Shown here: piece after piece, positions 45,251-54,656 of the stretch
How the letters are laid out: each line of letters opens with the position of its first letter
How positions within the stretch are numbered: the stretch's first letter is position 1
The notes under the pieces: model-generated
Seen by the model: only the letters and a program-made list of their open reading frames with translations
The model's database searches: none
What the model was told of the DNA's origin: nothing
Assembly (NCBI RefSeq): GCF_004137255.1
Contig: NZ_SDWT01000001.1
Location: forward strand, 2,356,001 to 2,420,000
Length of the DNA: 64,000 nt
DNA from: Nocardioides oleivorans
GTDB taxonomy: Bacteria > Actinomycetota > Actinomycetes > Propionibacteriales > Nocardioidaceae
Reading direction: 5' to 3'
Position numbers and translations under genes: made by a program

Positions 45251-46786
45251 TCAGCGCCAGCGCTTGGCGGCGCCGACCAGGGCGCCCTTGGCCTGGGCCG
45301 CCGGCGACGGTGGACGGAGCAGCTCCTGCTCGACCCAGGCGGCGGTGTCGCCACGGTGGAGGCTGTAGCGCGGCTGCATCCAGCTGCCCTCGCGCGCCCA
45401 TCGCCGGTCGCTGGTGTGGACCGAGCGGTAGTCGAGCCCCTGGAGCCGGTCGATCACCCGCCGGTCGTAGCGGCCGAGCGGCAGGGCCGCGTCGAGGACC
45501 GGTGCCCCGATCACCGAGGCGATCTGCTCGCGCGCAGCGACGTACTCGACGTCCTGGTCACGCCGGTCGAGCCCGCGCCACGGGCAGTGGGTCATGCCGT
45601 GGTTGCCGATGGTCATGCCGGAGGCGTGCAGCTCGCGCACCTGGGCGGTGGTGAGGCTGCCGGGCTGGTCGAGGCGTCCGGCGACCACGAAGAACGACGC
45701 GGTCAGCCCGCGGGCCCGGAGCTCGGGCAGCGCGATCTCGGCGTCGGAGGCGTTGGCGTCGTCGAAGCTCAGCCGCACCTCGGGTCGGCCCTTCACCACG
45801 TCGAGGATCTCGGCGAAGGTGGCAGCGTCGATCCAGTACGACTCCTCGCCCGGCTCGAGCTCGCGCGCGGGCTCGCCGATGCCGTGGAAGCACAGGTTGA
45901 GCAGCGACGAACCGTCCGGGCCGCCGGAGCGGATCGTGCGCAGCGTCGCCTTGGCGTCGGCGTACCCGTCCTTGCCGAGCACCCGCAGGCCGGCCCGGCG
46001 GGCGGTGGCCCGGCTGCCGTCGCGGACCCGCCGCAGCGGCGAGGTCACCGCGCGGTCGACCAGCAGCTCGCGTGCCGACGGCTCCCGCACCTCGAGCGGC
46101 ACGGCGAACCGGCTGCGGTGGGCACTGGGCGCGACGAGGCGGCCGCGGACGCGGTTGCTGACGTTGCCACCGTGGACCACCTGGAGCCAGGACGGCGAGC
46201 CGTCGAGCTCGATCGTCGGCATCACGCGGGGCAGCTCGTTGTGGTACTCCGACCAGCTCGTCACCGGCTCGTCCCAGCCCTCGCGGACCGAGCAGAAGGC
46301 GTTGTGCCGGTCGTCGAGCTGGAAGAGGCCGTCGTCGGACAGCACCAGGCCGCGCGTGACGTAGAGCGCGGCCCGGGTGTGGGTGGTGGCGGACGCAGCC
46401 GCCTGCAGCCGGGCGCAGAAGTCGACGGCGATGCCGTCGTCGTTGTCGAGGTTGGTCGTCAGCAGCGCCTCACCCGGCTCGGGGACGGCGGCGGCGATGT
46501 CCTCACGCAGCTCGGGCACGCCGACGTGCTCGCGCAGCACCGGGTGCAGCAGCCCGCTGGCGGCGTACGGCGCCATCCGCTCGAGCAGCCACGCCGGGCT
46601 CGCGGGGTCGAGGTAGACGATCCAGGTGACCTTCGCCCCCTGCTGGGCCGCCACGGACGGTGCGCAGTAGCGCTCGAACAGGTCGATCCGCTCGCGCAGC
46701 CAGCCCTCGCGGGCGCGCACCAGCCCCTCCACCCCGCCCGTGGGCAGGTTGAAGCGCGTCAGGAGCACGTGGTCGAGACCGGTCAC
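45251..46786 (-). CDS. Rhamnosyltransferase-like domain fused to polysaccharide deacetylase
   Basis: A 511-residue fusion. Residues 1-270 match the putative rhamnosyltransferase family (HVLLTRFNLPTGG, then TTNLDNDDGIAVDF). Residues 290-511 are a NodB-type deacetylase: LSFDDANAS gives the catalytic and metal aspartates, and IGNHGMTHCPW gives the H-x3-H metal pair. Deacetylases of this fold occur in XrtA-type loci. It would add a sugar and remove an acetyl group from the same or a nearby residue. GTG 46786 has no strong ribosome site; its last codons come 11 bases before operator A. Confidence 0.8.
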   Translation of the reverse strand: MTGLDHVLLTRFNLPTGGVEGLVRAREGWLRERIDLFERYCAPSVAAQQGAKVTWIVYLDPASPAWLLERMAPYAASGLLHPVLREHVGVPELREDIAAAVPEPGEALLTTNLDNDDGIAVDFCARLQAAASATTHTRAALYVTRGLVLSDDGLFQLDDRHNAFCSVREGWDEPVTSWSEYHNELPRVMPTIELDGSPSWLQVVHGGNVSNRVRGRLVAPSAHRSRFAVPLEVREPSARELLVDRAVTSPLRRVRDGSRATARRAGLRVLGKDGYADAKATLRTIRSGGPDGSSLLNLCFHGIGEPARELEPGEESYWIDAATFAEILDVVKGRPEVRLSFDDANASDAEIALPELRARGLTASFFVVAGRLDQPGSLTTAQVRELHASGMTIGNHGMTHCPWRGLDRRDQDVEYVAAREQIASVIGAPVLDAALPLGRYDRRVIDRLQGLDYRSVHTSDRRWAREGSWMQPRYSLHRGDTAAWVEQELLRPPSPAAQAKGALVGAAKRWR

Positions 46787-46822
46787 GCCTCGACGATCCC
46801 AGCGACGGCGTGCATGCGCACA

Positions 46823-46835
46823 CCCAATCTGTGGG
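46823..46835. promoter_or_regulatory. Candidate shared operator, site C
   Basis: CCCAATCTGTGGG lies between the divergent deacetylase-fusion gene (minus) and GT2 gene (plus), 37 and 81 bases from their starts. Confidence 0.45.
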
Positions 46836-46915
46836 ATGTTCCACGCTCGACGTGCGCGGCCGGACCGCTGCGCTGCGACTCTCGTCAGGTGGTGGACGGG
46901 GGAGGCGCCCGACGG

Positions 46916-47836
46916 GTGGCCGTGGTCGTGGTGACCTACGACAGCGCTCCGCTCCTGCCCGCCCTCGTCGCCTCGCTCGACGCCGGCCTCGCGGGGCTCG
47001 ACTGGGAGCTCGTGGTCGCCGACAACGCCTCGTCCGACGACACCGTCGCGCGGGTGCGCGAGCTGCTGCCCGGAGCCACCGTGGTCGAGACCGGCGGCAA
47101 CCTCGGCTACTCCGCCGGCATCAACGCCGGGGTGGCGGCCGCCGCGCCGCACGACGCCGTCCTGGTGCTCAACCCCGACGTCCGGCTCGAGCCGGGCTGC
47201 GCGGCCACGTTGATGGACGCCCTCGACGAGCCGCGGGTCGGGGTCGCCGTGCCGCGCCTGGCCGATGCGGGCGGTCGCCTCATCTGGTCGCTGCGGCGCG
47301 AGCCCACCCTCACCCGGGCCATGGGCGAGGCCTTCCTCGGCGCCACGCGGGCCGGCCGGGTCCCGGCGCTCGGCGAGGTCGTCACCGACCCGGCGTCGTA
47401 CGACGCCGCGGTCGACACCGACTGGGCCGAGGGCTCGACCCAGCTGATCAGCGCCCGCTGCTGGGCCGAGGTCGGGCCGTGGGACCCGTCGTGGTTCCTC
47501 TACTCCGAGGAGACCGACTACGGCCTGCGGGTCCGCGACGCGGGCTGGCGCACCCGCTACGTGCCGGAGGCACGGGCGGTGCACCTCGAGGGGCCCTCCG
47601 GCACGGCTCCCGGCCTGCGGGCGCTGCTGCTGACCAACCGGGTCCGCCTCGTCTCCCGGCACCGCGGTCGCGTCGTGGGCTCGGCCTTCTGGGCGCTCAC
47701 GGTCGCGCGCGAGGGCATCCGTGTCGCGCTCGGCAAGGCGGGCACGACGGTGGCGCTGAAGGCGCTCCTGTCGCCCCGGCTGATGCGCGCCGAGCGCGGT
47801 CCGGCCTGGGTCGCCGCGGCCGTCGACGCCGGCTGA
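46916..47836 (+). CDS. GT2-family rhamnosyl/glycosyltransferase
   Basis: A 306-residue GT-A enzyme like rhamnosyltransferases of O-antigen loci. It has VAVVVVTYDSAPLLPALVAS, VVADNASSDDTV, GGNLGYSAGINAGV and VLNPDVRLEPG (DxD-like), then WFLYSEETDYGLRVRDAGW. GTG 46916 is chosen because GGGGGAGG lies 10 bases upstream; starts at 46814, 46889 and 46892 are in frame but lack such a site. It is divergent from the deacetylase fusion. Confidence 0.83.
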   Translation: MAVVVVTYDSAPLLPALVASLDAGLAGLDWELVVADNASSDDTVARVRELLPGATVVETGGNLGYSAGINAGVAAAAPHDAVLVLNPDVRLEPGCAATLMDALDEPRVGVAVPRLADAGGRLIWSLRREPTLTRAMGEAFLGATRAGRVPALGEVVTDPASYDAAVDTDWAEGSTQLISARCWAEVGPWDPSWFLYSEETDYGLRVRDAGWRTRYVPEARAVHLEGPSGTAPGLRALLLTNRVRLVSRHRGRVVGSAFWALTVAREGIRVALGKAGTTVALKALLSPRLMRAERGPAWVAAAVDAG

Positions 47837-47860
47837 ACCAGCCCTGCGAGGCGCGGATAT

Positions 47861-47875
47861 ACCCATTCTTTGTCG
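47861..47875 (+). promoter_or_regulatory. Candidate shared operator, site I (weak)
   Basis: ACCCATTCTTTGTCG lies 90 bases before the start of the beta-helix protein and fits the shared motif only loosely. Confidence 0.25.
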
Positions 47876-47964
47876 CCTCCCGCGAGCCGTTTGCCCTTGG
47901 CACGGGTCCCGGGACTGTCGCACGATGGCGGACGGCACCCCCGAGCCCCCCGAGGTGATCCGCC

Positions 47965-49611
47965 ATGCCCTCTTCGTCCCCGATGCCCTCCGTCCGTCCC
48001 CCCAGCCGGCCGGACCGGCTCCCGCTGCGAGCGAGGCTGGCCCTCGTCACGGTCGGCGTGGTCGCCGTGGGACTGGCCGTCAGCACCGGGGACGGCGCCC
48101 TCGCCGGTCCGGAGCGGCTCGACGGCGGTTCGGTGCAGGAGGCCCGTGCGGCGAGCACGGTCGGTCTCTTCCCGGGAGGCATGCCGAAGGCGAAGATCCG
48201 CTCGCACCACGGGTCCAGGCGCGAGGTCGGCATGCGGTTCTCCCCGAAGGTCGCCGGATCGGCGGTCGGTGTCCGCGTCCTGAAGATGGCCGGCGCGAAG
48301 TCGGCCACCCCGCGCACCGGCTCGCTCTGGAGCTCACGCGGCACGCTGCTGGCCAGCGCGTCGTTCACCAGGACGAAGGGGACCGGCTGGGTGCAGGTCC
48401 GGTTCTCGCAGCCGGTGGCGCTCAAGCCCGGCAAGACCTACGTCGTCTCGGCCTACGCCGCGAGCGGACGCTTCGCGGTGACCCGGCGCGGTCTCGCCGA
48501 CACCCGCTCGACCGACCAGCTCACCGCCCAGGCGGGCAAGAACGGCGTCTACCGCTCCAAGCGCGGCACCGGGTTCCCCAACCACGCCTCGCCGTCGAAG
48601 GACAACTACTGGGTCGACGTGCGGTTCGCACCGGGCAGGGACGGGACGACGACCACCCCGACCGCGACACCGACCCCCAACGGAGTGTGCATGGGCGCGG
48701 CGAACACGCCCGGCGGACCCGACCCGTGGGGCGGCTGCTGGCCCGGACCCCACAACACCGGCTACCCGCACGGCCTGCCCGGTGACACCCGCGCGCCGGT
48801 GACCCTGACGCCGTACACCGGCCCCACGACCATCCGCTCCTGCGGCGTCGTCATCGACTCCAAGCAGGTCAACAGCACCCTCGTGATCGAGGCCGGCAAC
48901 GGCACCACCTCGCCGTCGACCCCGTGCGTCACGATCCGCAACTCGCTGGTCAAGGGCGTGATCTTCGCGGAGAAGACGAGCTACGGACCCACGGTCGTCG
49001 AGGACACCGAGATCGCCCCGACGGACCTGCCCTTCTGGGAGAACCTCGGTCGCTCCAACTTCTACGCGACCCGGGTCAACTCCCACGGCGGCCAGGCCGT
49101 GATCAAGTGCGAGCTCAACTGCGTGGCCAAGGACAGCTGGGTGCACGGCATGGAGCTCGGCGGCGCCTACCACTACAACGCCTTCGGCGGGAACGGCACC
49201 AGCAACTTCACGATCAACCACAACTACGGCAGCTGCGGTGACTGGGAGACGGTGTCGAGCCCGGAGGACGACGCCGGGTGCTCGGCGGTGATCGGCTTCT
49301 ACGGCGACTACGACCCGATCCAGAACATCTCGATCACCTACAACTTCCTCGCCTCGACGTTCAGCGGCACCGGGCAGTCGATCAACCGGCAGGCCGGCTA
49401 CTGCCTCAATCCCGGCTACTACCCCGGCAAGCCCTACCCGGACACCGCGAACCTCACCGTGACCGACAACGTCTTCGCGCGCGGCAGCACCAACAAGTGC
49501 GGCGTCTTCGGGCCGAGCAACAGCCTGCACGGGCGCGGCCAGCCCAACGGCAGCGTCTGGGCCCGCAACCGGTACGCCGACGGCGCCGCGATCTCGCTGC
49601 CGACGGAGTAG
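47965..49611 (+). CDS. Secreted protein with DUF4082-like domain and beta-helix
   Basis: A 548-residue secreted protein. The signal helix lies near residues 27-45 (ARLALVTVGVVAVGLAV). Residues about 65-220 form a DUF4082-like domain (MPKAKIRSHHGSRREVGMRF, GSLWSSRGTLL), similar to those in the protein at 27878. A Thr/Pro linker follows, and residues about 235-548 are a parallel beta-helix with short cysteine-bearing turns (YHYNAFGGNGTSNFTINHNY). Such helices often bind or cleave polysaccharides. The convergent gene stop is four bases beyond its own. Confidence 0.72.
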   Translation: MPSSSPMPSVRPPSRPDRLPLRARLALVTVGVVAVGLAVSTGDGALAGPERLDGGSVQEARAASTVGLFPGGMPKAKIRSHHGSRREVGMRFSPKVAGSAVGVRVLKMAGAKSATPRTGSLWSSRGTLLASASFTRTKGTGWVQVRFSQPVALKPGKTYVVSAYAASGRFAVTRRGLADTRSTDQLTAQAGKNGVYRSKRGTGFPNHASPSKDNYWVDVRFAPGRDGTTTTPTATPTPNGVCMGAANTPGGPDPWGGCWPGPHNTGYPHGLPGDTRAPVTLTPYTGPTTIRSCGVVIDSKQVNSTLVIEAGNGTTSPSTPCVTIRNSLVKGVIFAEKTSYGPTVVEDTEIAPTDLPFWENLGRSNFYATRVNSHGGQAVIKCELNCVAKDSWVHGMELGGAYHYNAFGGNGTSNFTINHNYGSCGDWETVSSPEDDAGCSAVIGFYGDYDPIQNISITYNFLASTFSGTGQSINRQAGYCLNPGYYPGKPYPDTANLTVTDNVFARGSTNKCGVFGPSNSLHGRGQPNGSVWARNRYADGAAISLPTE

Positions 49612-49615
49612 CCGG

Positions 49616-50632
49616 TCACGGCACGACGGTCGGCGACCACGCCTGCTCGATGAGCAGCTCCGGCGTGGCGTCGGCCGCGGCGGCGACCGACCAGACGTCG
49701 GTGACGCCCGGCTCGTCGGCGCGGGGCAGGCCGTAGAGGATCGTGTCGTCGTCGAGCCAGGCCACCTGGTCGTCGAGGCCGCGCGGTCCGTCGGCGAGGA
49801 GCGTGCGGTCCCCGGTCGCGAGGTCCATGACCGCGATCTGCCACACGATCTTGCGCCCGGGGTCGACGTCGACCTTGAACGCGACCCGGGTGCCGTCGGG
49901 CGAGATGGACGGGCACTCGGCGTGCTCGGAGACCGCCGTCAGGGTGCGCGCCTCGAGGTCGCCCCGGACCAGGTAGGTGGTGCCCCCGGTCCCGACCGTG
50001 GCGTAGAACGCTCGGTCGTCGACGAAGGTGACTCCCCAGATGTTGCGGTCGAGCGGGTTGACCGGCCTGCCGTCGATGACGAGCTGGAACTTCTCCAGGT
50101 TGCCCCACCGCTTGCCGCCGCCGAACTCGTGCACCTCGGTCGCGGTGGAGAAGCCGGTCGACATGTAGGAGTGGCCGGACACGAAGACCGTAGTCGCGGC
50201 CAGCGTGCCGTCGGGGGAGAGCCGGGTGCGGCTCGGGATGCCGGGCAGCGCGGTGGTGTCGACCTCGTCCCAGTCGGCGTCGAGCTCCTTGTCCTCGTAC
50301 GACGTCACGACCCCGCGGTCGGTGACCAGGCACGAGGCTCCGTCGGGCCGGGCGGCGACCCGGTCGCACGCCACCCCGGTGAAGGCGCGGGGTCCGCTGG
50401 GGTCGTCGAGGGCGACCATCGCCACGACGCCGTACTCGTTGTCGATGCCGGTGTGGCGGAAGACGATCCGCGGTCCGTCGGCGACGTCGGCGACCGGGGC
50501 CTGCGGGGCGGCGGGCTCCGCGGCCCGCTCGGCACGGACCTCGCTGCCCTCGCGCAGCACGTAGACCCCGGCGCCGACGACCAGGACCACCACGATGGCC
50601 ATGAACGCCAGGATGCGGACGCGGGTGCTCAC
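49616..50632 (-). CDS. Membrane-anchored PD40/TolB-like beta-propeller protein
   Basis: A 338-residue protein with an N-terminal helix (LAFMAIVVVLVVGAGVYVL), a linker, and a beta-propeller-like domain whose blades include ISPDGTRVAFKVDV and LSPDGTLAATTVFV. It may be a sensor or scaffold at the outer face. It is the last gene of a minus-strand operon with the MFS and lipoprotein genes. Eight bases separate it from the MFS stop. Confidence 0.75.
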   Translation of the reverse strand: MSTRVRILAFMAIVVVLVVGAGVYVLREGSEVRAERAAEPAAPQAPVADVADGPRIVFRHTGIDNEYGVVAMVALDDPSGPRAFTGVACDRVAARPDGASCLVTDRGVVTSYEDKELDADWDEVDTTALPGIPSRTRLSPDGTLAATTVFVSGHSYMSTGFSTATEVHEFGGGKRWGNLEKFQLVIDGRPVNPLDRNIWGVTFVDDRAFYATVGTGGTTYLVRGDLEARTLTAVSEHAECPSISPDGTRVAFKVDVDPGRKIVWQIAVMDLATGDRTLLADGPRGLDDQVAWLDDDTILYGLPRADEPGVTDVWSVAAAADATPELLIEQAWSPTVVP

Positions 50633-50639
50633 GACCGCA

Positions 50640-51905
50640 TCACGGCGTGACCTCGGCTCCGTCGAGGCGGGAGATCCGGGTCGCCGCGGCGAGCACCGCC
50701 ACCACCAGCAGCGCGGCCACGGTGCCCATCGCGACGGCCGGGCCGAGGAGGAACCACAGCAGGCCGAAGCCGGCGGAGGCGAGCATGCGGGCCACGGCGA
50801 CGACGGTCTGGGCTGCGGCGATGCCGCTCGTGCGCGCCTGCACCGGGACCAGCCGGCCCGCGATCGCCGCGATGACGCCGTCGGTCGCGGCGTAGAAGGT
50901 GCCGAGCAGGGCGAGGGTGCCGACCGTGGCGGCGGCCGTCGACGTCGGCAGCACCGAGCAGAGGTAGGCGCCGACCAGCGCGAGGTGCCCCACGACGAGG
51001 ATGCGGGCCCGGCCGATCCGGTCGGACAGCCGGCCGATCGGGACCGCGAGCAGCAGGTAGGCGAGGTTGGTGCCGACGTAGAACAGCGGGAACCACGACA
51101 CGTTGACCCCGCCGTGGTCGAGCAGCGCGAGGTAGATGAAGCCGTCGCCCACGGTCAGCAGGCCGAGCACGCCGGAGACGACGAGGAGCGGGCGCAGTCG
51201 ACGGTCGGCCAGGTCGCGCCACTTGAACGGCGGCGGCGTCGGGGCGGCTGCCTTCTCCTGCTCGCGGCGTGCCCGCACGTCCGGTCCGAGCAGGCCCAGC
51301 AGGGCGACGCCGGCGAGGGCGAAGGCGAGCGAGACGACCAGGACGACGGAGTAGCCGTCGGGCACGAGCATGAGCAGCCCGAACGCGATCAGCGGGCCGA
51401 GGGCGGCGCCGATCGTGTCGAGCATCCGGTGCACCCCGAACGCCCGGCCCAGGTGTTCGCTGGGCGTGGAGGTGCTGATCATCGCGTCGCGCGGTGCGGT
51501 GCGGATGCCCTTGCCGATGCGGTCGGCCGTCACCACGGCGGCGATGCCCGCGGCGCCGGAGGCGAAGAGCAGGAAGATGCGGGCGACGGCGGACAGGCCG
51601 TAGCCGAGGAAGGCCACCCACTTCGGGCGGTCGGAGGCGTCCGAGAGCCAGCCGCCGCCGAGCCGGACGAGCGCGCTGACGCCTTGGTAGAGGCCGTCGA
51701 TCAGGCCGTAGGCCACGGGCGAGAGGCCCACGACCATGGTCAGGTAGAGCGGCAGGATCGCCGAGACCGACTCCGAGGAGACGTCGGTGAGCAGCGAGAC
51801 GACGCCGAGGACGATGACGACCCGGCCGACCGGTGGACGGGTCGACGCGCCGGAGGCGGCGGCCTTGTCGGTGGACGAGGGCCGGTCGCGGACGGTGATG
51901 TACAT
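50640..51905 (-). CDS. MFS transporter
   Basis: A 421-residue protein with 12 predicted helices. The loop GGGWLSDASDRPKWVAFLGY between helices 2 and 3 and the second-half counterpart VPIGRLSDRIGRARILVVG are MFS signature sequences. It is the middle gene of the operon with the lipoprotein and the beta-propeller protein. Substrate is unknown; a small molecule exported with the polymer is possible. Confidence 0.85.
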   Translation of the reverse strand: MYITVRDRPSSTDKAAASGASTRPPVGRVVIVLGVVSLLTDVSSESVSAILPLYLTMVVGLSPVAYGLIDGLYQGVSALVRLGGGWLSDASDRPKWVAFLGYGLSAVARIFLLFASGAAGIAAVVTADRIGKGIRTAPRDAMISTSTPSEHLGRAFGVHRMLDTIGAALGPLIAFGLLMLVPDGYSVVLVVSLAFALAGVALLGLLGPDVRARREQEKAAAPTPPPFKWRDLADRRLRPLLVVSGVLGLLTVGDGFIYLALLDHGGVNVSWFPLFYVGTNLAYLLLAVPIGRLSDRIGRARILVVGHLALVGAYLCSVLPTSTAAATVGTLALLGTFYAATDGVIAAIAGRLVPVQARTSGIAAAQTVVAVARMLASAGFGLLWFLLGPAVAMGTVAALLVVAVLAAATRISRLDGAEVTP

Positions 51906-51909
51906 CGGC

Positions 51910-52686
51910 TCACTCGCCCCCGGTGTGCAGGGTCGCGTGGACGACGTACGACGTCCGCGCGCCGGCGCCGGTCGCGGTGATGGTGACCGTGCTCCGGCCG
52001 CGCCGGAAGGCCGCGGCCACCGAGCCCGGGTCGGTCACCGGGGTGGAGAGCTCGACGAGCCCGCGAGCGGCGAGACGGGCGCGGTAGGCGACCAGCAGCT
52101 GCTCGGGCGAGAGCGCCGACGAGGCGACCAGGCTGACCTGGAGCCGGCCCGCGGACGGGGAGATCGCGCTGGACTCCACCCGGCTGGACCGCACCGGGCG
52201 CAGCACGGTCGGGAACCTCGCGACCAGCCGTCCCTGCGCCTGCGCGGCCCGGGGGAGCGGGGTGGACACGAGTGGTGCCGAGCCCACCGGCTCGAGGAGC
52301 TCGGAGAGGCTGTCCACCGTCTCCTCCGGCGCCTCGGGCATCTCCAGCCCGGCGCCCGAGCCGTCACCGGTGGTGCCGGTCGAGGAGTCGGTGGGGTCGG
52401 TGGCGTCGGTGGAGGAGCCGTCCGTGGAGCCGGGCGTCGACGGGCTGGCGCCCGGCGATCCCGACGACGTGCCGGAACCCCGGCCGCCGGCCTTCCCGTT
52501 GCCCGTGCCGTCACCCGTCCCCGACGACGAGCCGTCGTCGGCGCCCGGTGACGTGGAGGCACCGGCCGACGGCGTGGAGCCGTCGTCCGGTGTCGTGTCG
52601 TTGCCGCAGCCCGCGAGGACCAGGCTCGTCACCGCCCCCAGCAGGACGAGCCTCAGTGCCCCCGCCTTCACGGGCTTCTTCGTCAT
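51910..52686 (-). CDS. Secreted lipoprotein, unknown function
   Basis: A 258-residue lipoprotein. The lipobox LVLAGC puts the lipid on Cys27. A 100-residue Ser/Thr/Gly/Asp-rich linker follows, then a domain from about 120-258 with no recognised family (LQVSLVASSALSPEQLLVAYRARL). It begins the three-gene operon and carries a candidate operator upstream. Confidence 0.78.
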   Translation of the reverse strand: MTKKPVKAGALRLVLLGAVTSLVLAGCGNDTTPDDGSTPSAGASTSPGADDGSSSGTGDGTGNGKAGGRGSGTSSGSPGASPSTPGSTDGSSTDATDPTDSSTGTTGDGSGAGLEMPEAPEETVDSLSELLEPVGSAPLVSTPLPRAAQAQGRLVARFPTVLRPVRSSRVESSAISPSAGRLQVSLVASSALSPEQLLVAYRARLAARGLVELSTPVTDPGSVAAAFRRGRSTVTITATGAGARTSYVVHATLHTGGE

Positions 52687-52727
52687 AGTGTCGCCGCCCC
52701 CACGGCCGGTGTACCAGGTAGTTCGTT

Positions 52728-52739
52728 CAGTTGTGGGTC
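52728..52739 (-). promoter_or_regulatory. Candidate shared operator, site J
   Basis: The minus strand reads GACCCACAACTG, 42 bases before the lipoprotein start. It shares CCCACAAnTG with site B. Confidence 0.35.
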
Positions 52740-52773
52740 TTGTGGTGTGTGGACCAGCCGGCCGCGAGAGCGG

Positions 52774-54279
52774 TCAGTAGGCCCCGCGGTGCCCGAGGAC
52801 CGCCTGCACGGTGCGGGCCAGGATGGTGAGATCGAGTCGCAGCGACCAGTTGTCGACGTACTTCAGGTCGAGGCGCACCGACTCGGCCCAGGTGAGGTCG
52901 GAGCGTCCCGACACCTGCCACAGCCCGGTCACCCCCGGCTTCACCACGAGGCGGCGGCGCGGGTCGACGTCGTAGCGGGCGACCTCGCCCGGCAGCGCCG
53001 GTCGCGGGCCGACGAGCGACATGTCGCCCCGGACGACGTTCCACAGCTGCGGCAGCTCGTCGAGGGAGAACTTGCGGAGCTTCTGTCCCAGCGGGGTGAT
53101 GCGCGGGTCGAGCCGGATCTTGAACAGGACGCCGTCGCCCTCGTTGGACAGGCCCGACTTCTCCTCCTCCGCCTCGATCCCCATCGAGCGGAGCTTGAGC
53201 ATGGTGAACGGCACGCCGTCGCGGCCGATGCGCTGCTGGCGGAAGATCGCCGGGCCGGGCGTCTCGCGGCGGATCGCGAGGCACAGCGCGGCGAGCACCG
53301 GCAGCGCGACGACGAGGGCCACGAGGGCGACCGAGCGCTCGACCACGTCCTTGACCAGGCGACGCGGACCGTCGAGCGCGGGCTGCGTGACGTGCAGGAC
53401 GTCGAGGCCACCCGACGACACGACCCGGGTGCGCTGCGGCTCGACGTCGAGGAGGCCGGTGCCGAGGTAGAGCTCGGTGCCGACGCCGGCGAGCGACCAG
53501 TGCAGCCGGCGCACCTCGACGGGCTCCAGGCCCGCCCCGGGGAGCACGACGAGCGCGTCGGCGCCGTGGTGGTGCGCCACGGACGAGGAGCTCTCGAAGC
53601 CGACGTAGGTCGGCAGGTCGCCCAGCGACTCCTTCGAGGTCCGGGTCAGGCAGGCCGCGACGACCTCGTGGCCCGTGCCCGGCGACATCGACTCGAGGGC
53701 CTCGCGGACGTCGCGCGGACGGCCGGCCAGGACCAGGCGCAGGCCCCGGCGGCGTACGCCGACGAAGGCGGGGACCGCGCTGGCGACCGCGCACGCGGCG
53801 ACGAGCGTGGCGAAGGCGATCAGGTGGGTGGTCCACAGCATCGGCGACACGGCCAGCGCGACCACGGCGGCGCGTCCGCCGGTGCGCAGGACCAGTCCGG
53901 GCCGGACGAGGCGTCCCTGGCCGAGGGCCGGGCGGCGGTAGCGCCCGGTGGCCACGAGCAGGAGTGGCCACCCGGCTGCGGCGACGGCTGCGACGGTGAC
54001 CGACGCGATGCCGAGGGCCACGGCCGTCGCGGCGAGCGCGAGGGAGATCAGCACGTCGAGGGCGAGTGCCAGGCCGCTCGACGGGCGGCGCACGAGCGTC
54101 GCCGGCGAGACCGGCACGGTGGACACCGACGGGATCGTCGGGATCGACGCGACGAGCTGGGGGAGGGGCACGTCGGCCGGCGCGAACCGGGCTGCCGAAC
54201 GGATGCCACGCGGCGCCGGGATCGGCGTCCGCAGCAGGGCGGTGTCCGCGCCCACCACGTCGTTCACGACCTGAGTCAT
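52774..54279 (-). CDS. Polyprenyl glycosylphosphotransferase (WcaJ/CpsE-like)
   Basis: A 501-residue initiating enzyme that moves a sugar-1-phosphate onto undecaprenyl phosphate. Four N-terminal helices and a Rossmann-like region (AGRPRDVREALESM) precede a final helix and the catalytic domain, which has FTMLKLRSM, SLDELPQLWNVVRGDMSLVG and KPGVTGLWQVSGRS. It therefore starts the repeat unit assembled by the locus. ATG 54279 is preceded by GGTGGGG; the frame stays open further upstream but crosses the AsnB gene. Confidence 0.92.
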   Translation of the reverse strand: MTQVVNDVVGADTALLRTPIPAPRGIRSAARFAPADVPLPQLVASIPTIPSVSTVPVSPATLVRRPSSGLALALDVLISLALAATAVALGIASVTVAAVAAAGWPLLLVATGRYRRPALGQGRLVRPGLVLRTGGRAAVVALAVSPMLWTTHLIAFATLVAACAVASAVPAFVGVRRRGLRLVLAGRPRDVREALESMSPGTGHEVVAACLTRTSKESLGDLPTYVGFESSSSVAHHHGADALVVLPGAGLEPVEVRRLHWSLAGVGTELYLGTGLLDVEPQRTRVVSSGGLDVLHVTQPALDGPRRLVKDVVERSVALVALVVALPVLAALCLAIRRETPGPAIFRQQRIGRDGVPFTMLKLRSMGIEAEEEKSGLSNEGDGVLFKIRLDPRITPLGQKLRKFSLDELPQLWNVVRGDMSLVGPRPALPGEVARYDVDPRRRLVVKPGVTGLWQVSGRSDLTWAESVRLDLKYVDNWSLRLDLTILARTVQAVLGHRGAY

Positions 54280-54656
54280 CCCCACCAACCCCCCTGGGGA
54301 TCGCCGCCCAAGGCGATCCGATGCTGATCTGGGGGCGAGCCTAGGAACGACTTCCGATCGGTTCATGCCGCAAATGAGCGAAAGCCGTGCAGGGCCGGGA
54401 GATACCCGATCAGAGGGATGGGCACCGCCGGTGGCGAGACCTAGTCTCGAGATGTGCACCACCGCTGGTCCGCTGTCTAGGCCATCACGGCACTGGACGT
54501 CCTGCAGGTGGCCGATTGCGTGACGAGGACCCCCACGCCTCGTCACCCGGACCTCCACCGGACCAGCAGCGGCGGTCGAGGTTCCCCCGCCTCGGCCGTC
54601 GCAGCATGCCCGGGTGCAGTCCTGTGGAAGTGCCGGCGCACCGGCGGCCGTGGTGA
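54280..54656. other. Intergenic region between WcaJ-like and AsnB-like genes
   Basis: Some 377 bases. Apart from candidate operator G and a small palindrome GAGACCTAGTCTC near 54437, it holds only short ORFs of low quality. It should contain the WcaJ-like gene's promoter. Confidence 0.6.
54368..54380 (+). promoter_or_regulatory. Candidate shared operator, site G
   Basis: CCGCAAATGAGCG lies 89 bases before the WcaJ-like start. It keeps the central AAAT of the motif and resembles site H. Confidence 0.35.

Noticed and set aside
54361..54430. A possible riboswitch-like region with CAAA, GCGAAAGC and GGGAGATACCC stretches.
   Set aside because: It does not fit the c-di-GMP or c-di-AMP riboswitch consensus, and its strand relative to genes does not fit a leader.
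54387..54656. An 89-codon plus-strand ORF between the WcaJ-like and AsnB-like genes.
   Set aside because: It has no ribosome site, low-quality sequence and no motif; treated as intergenic.
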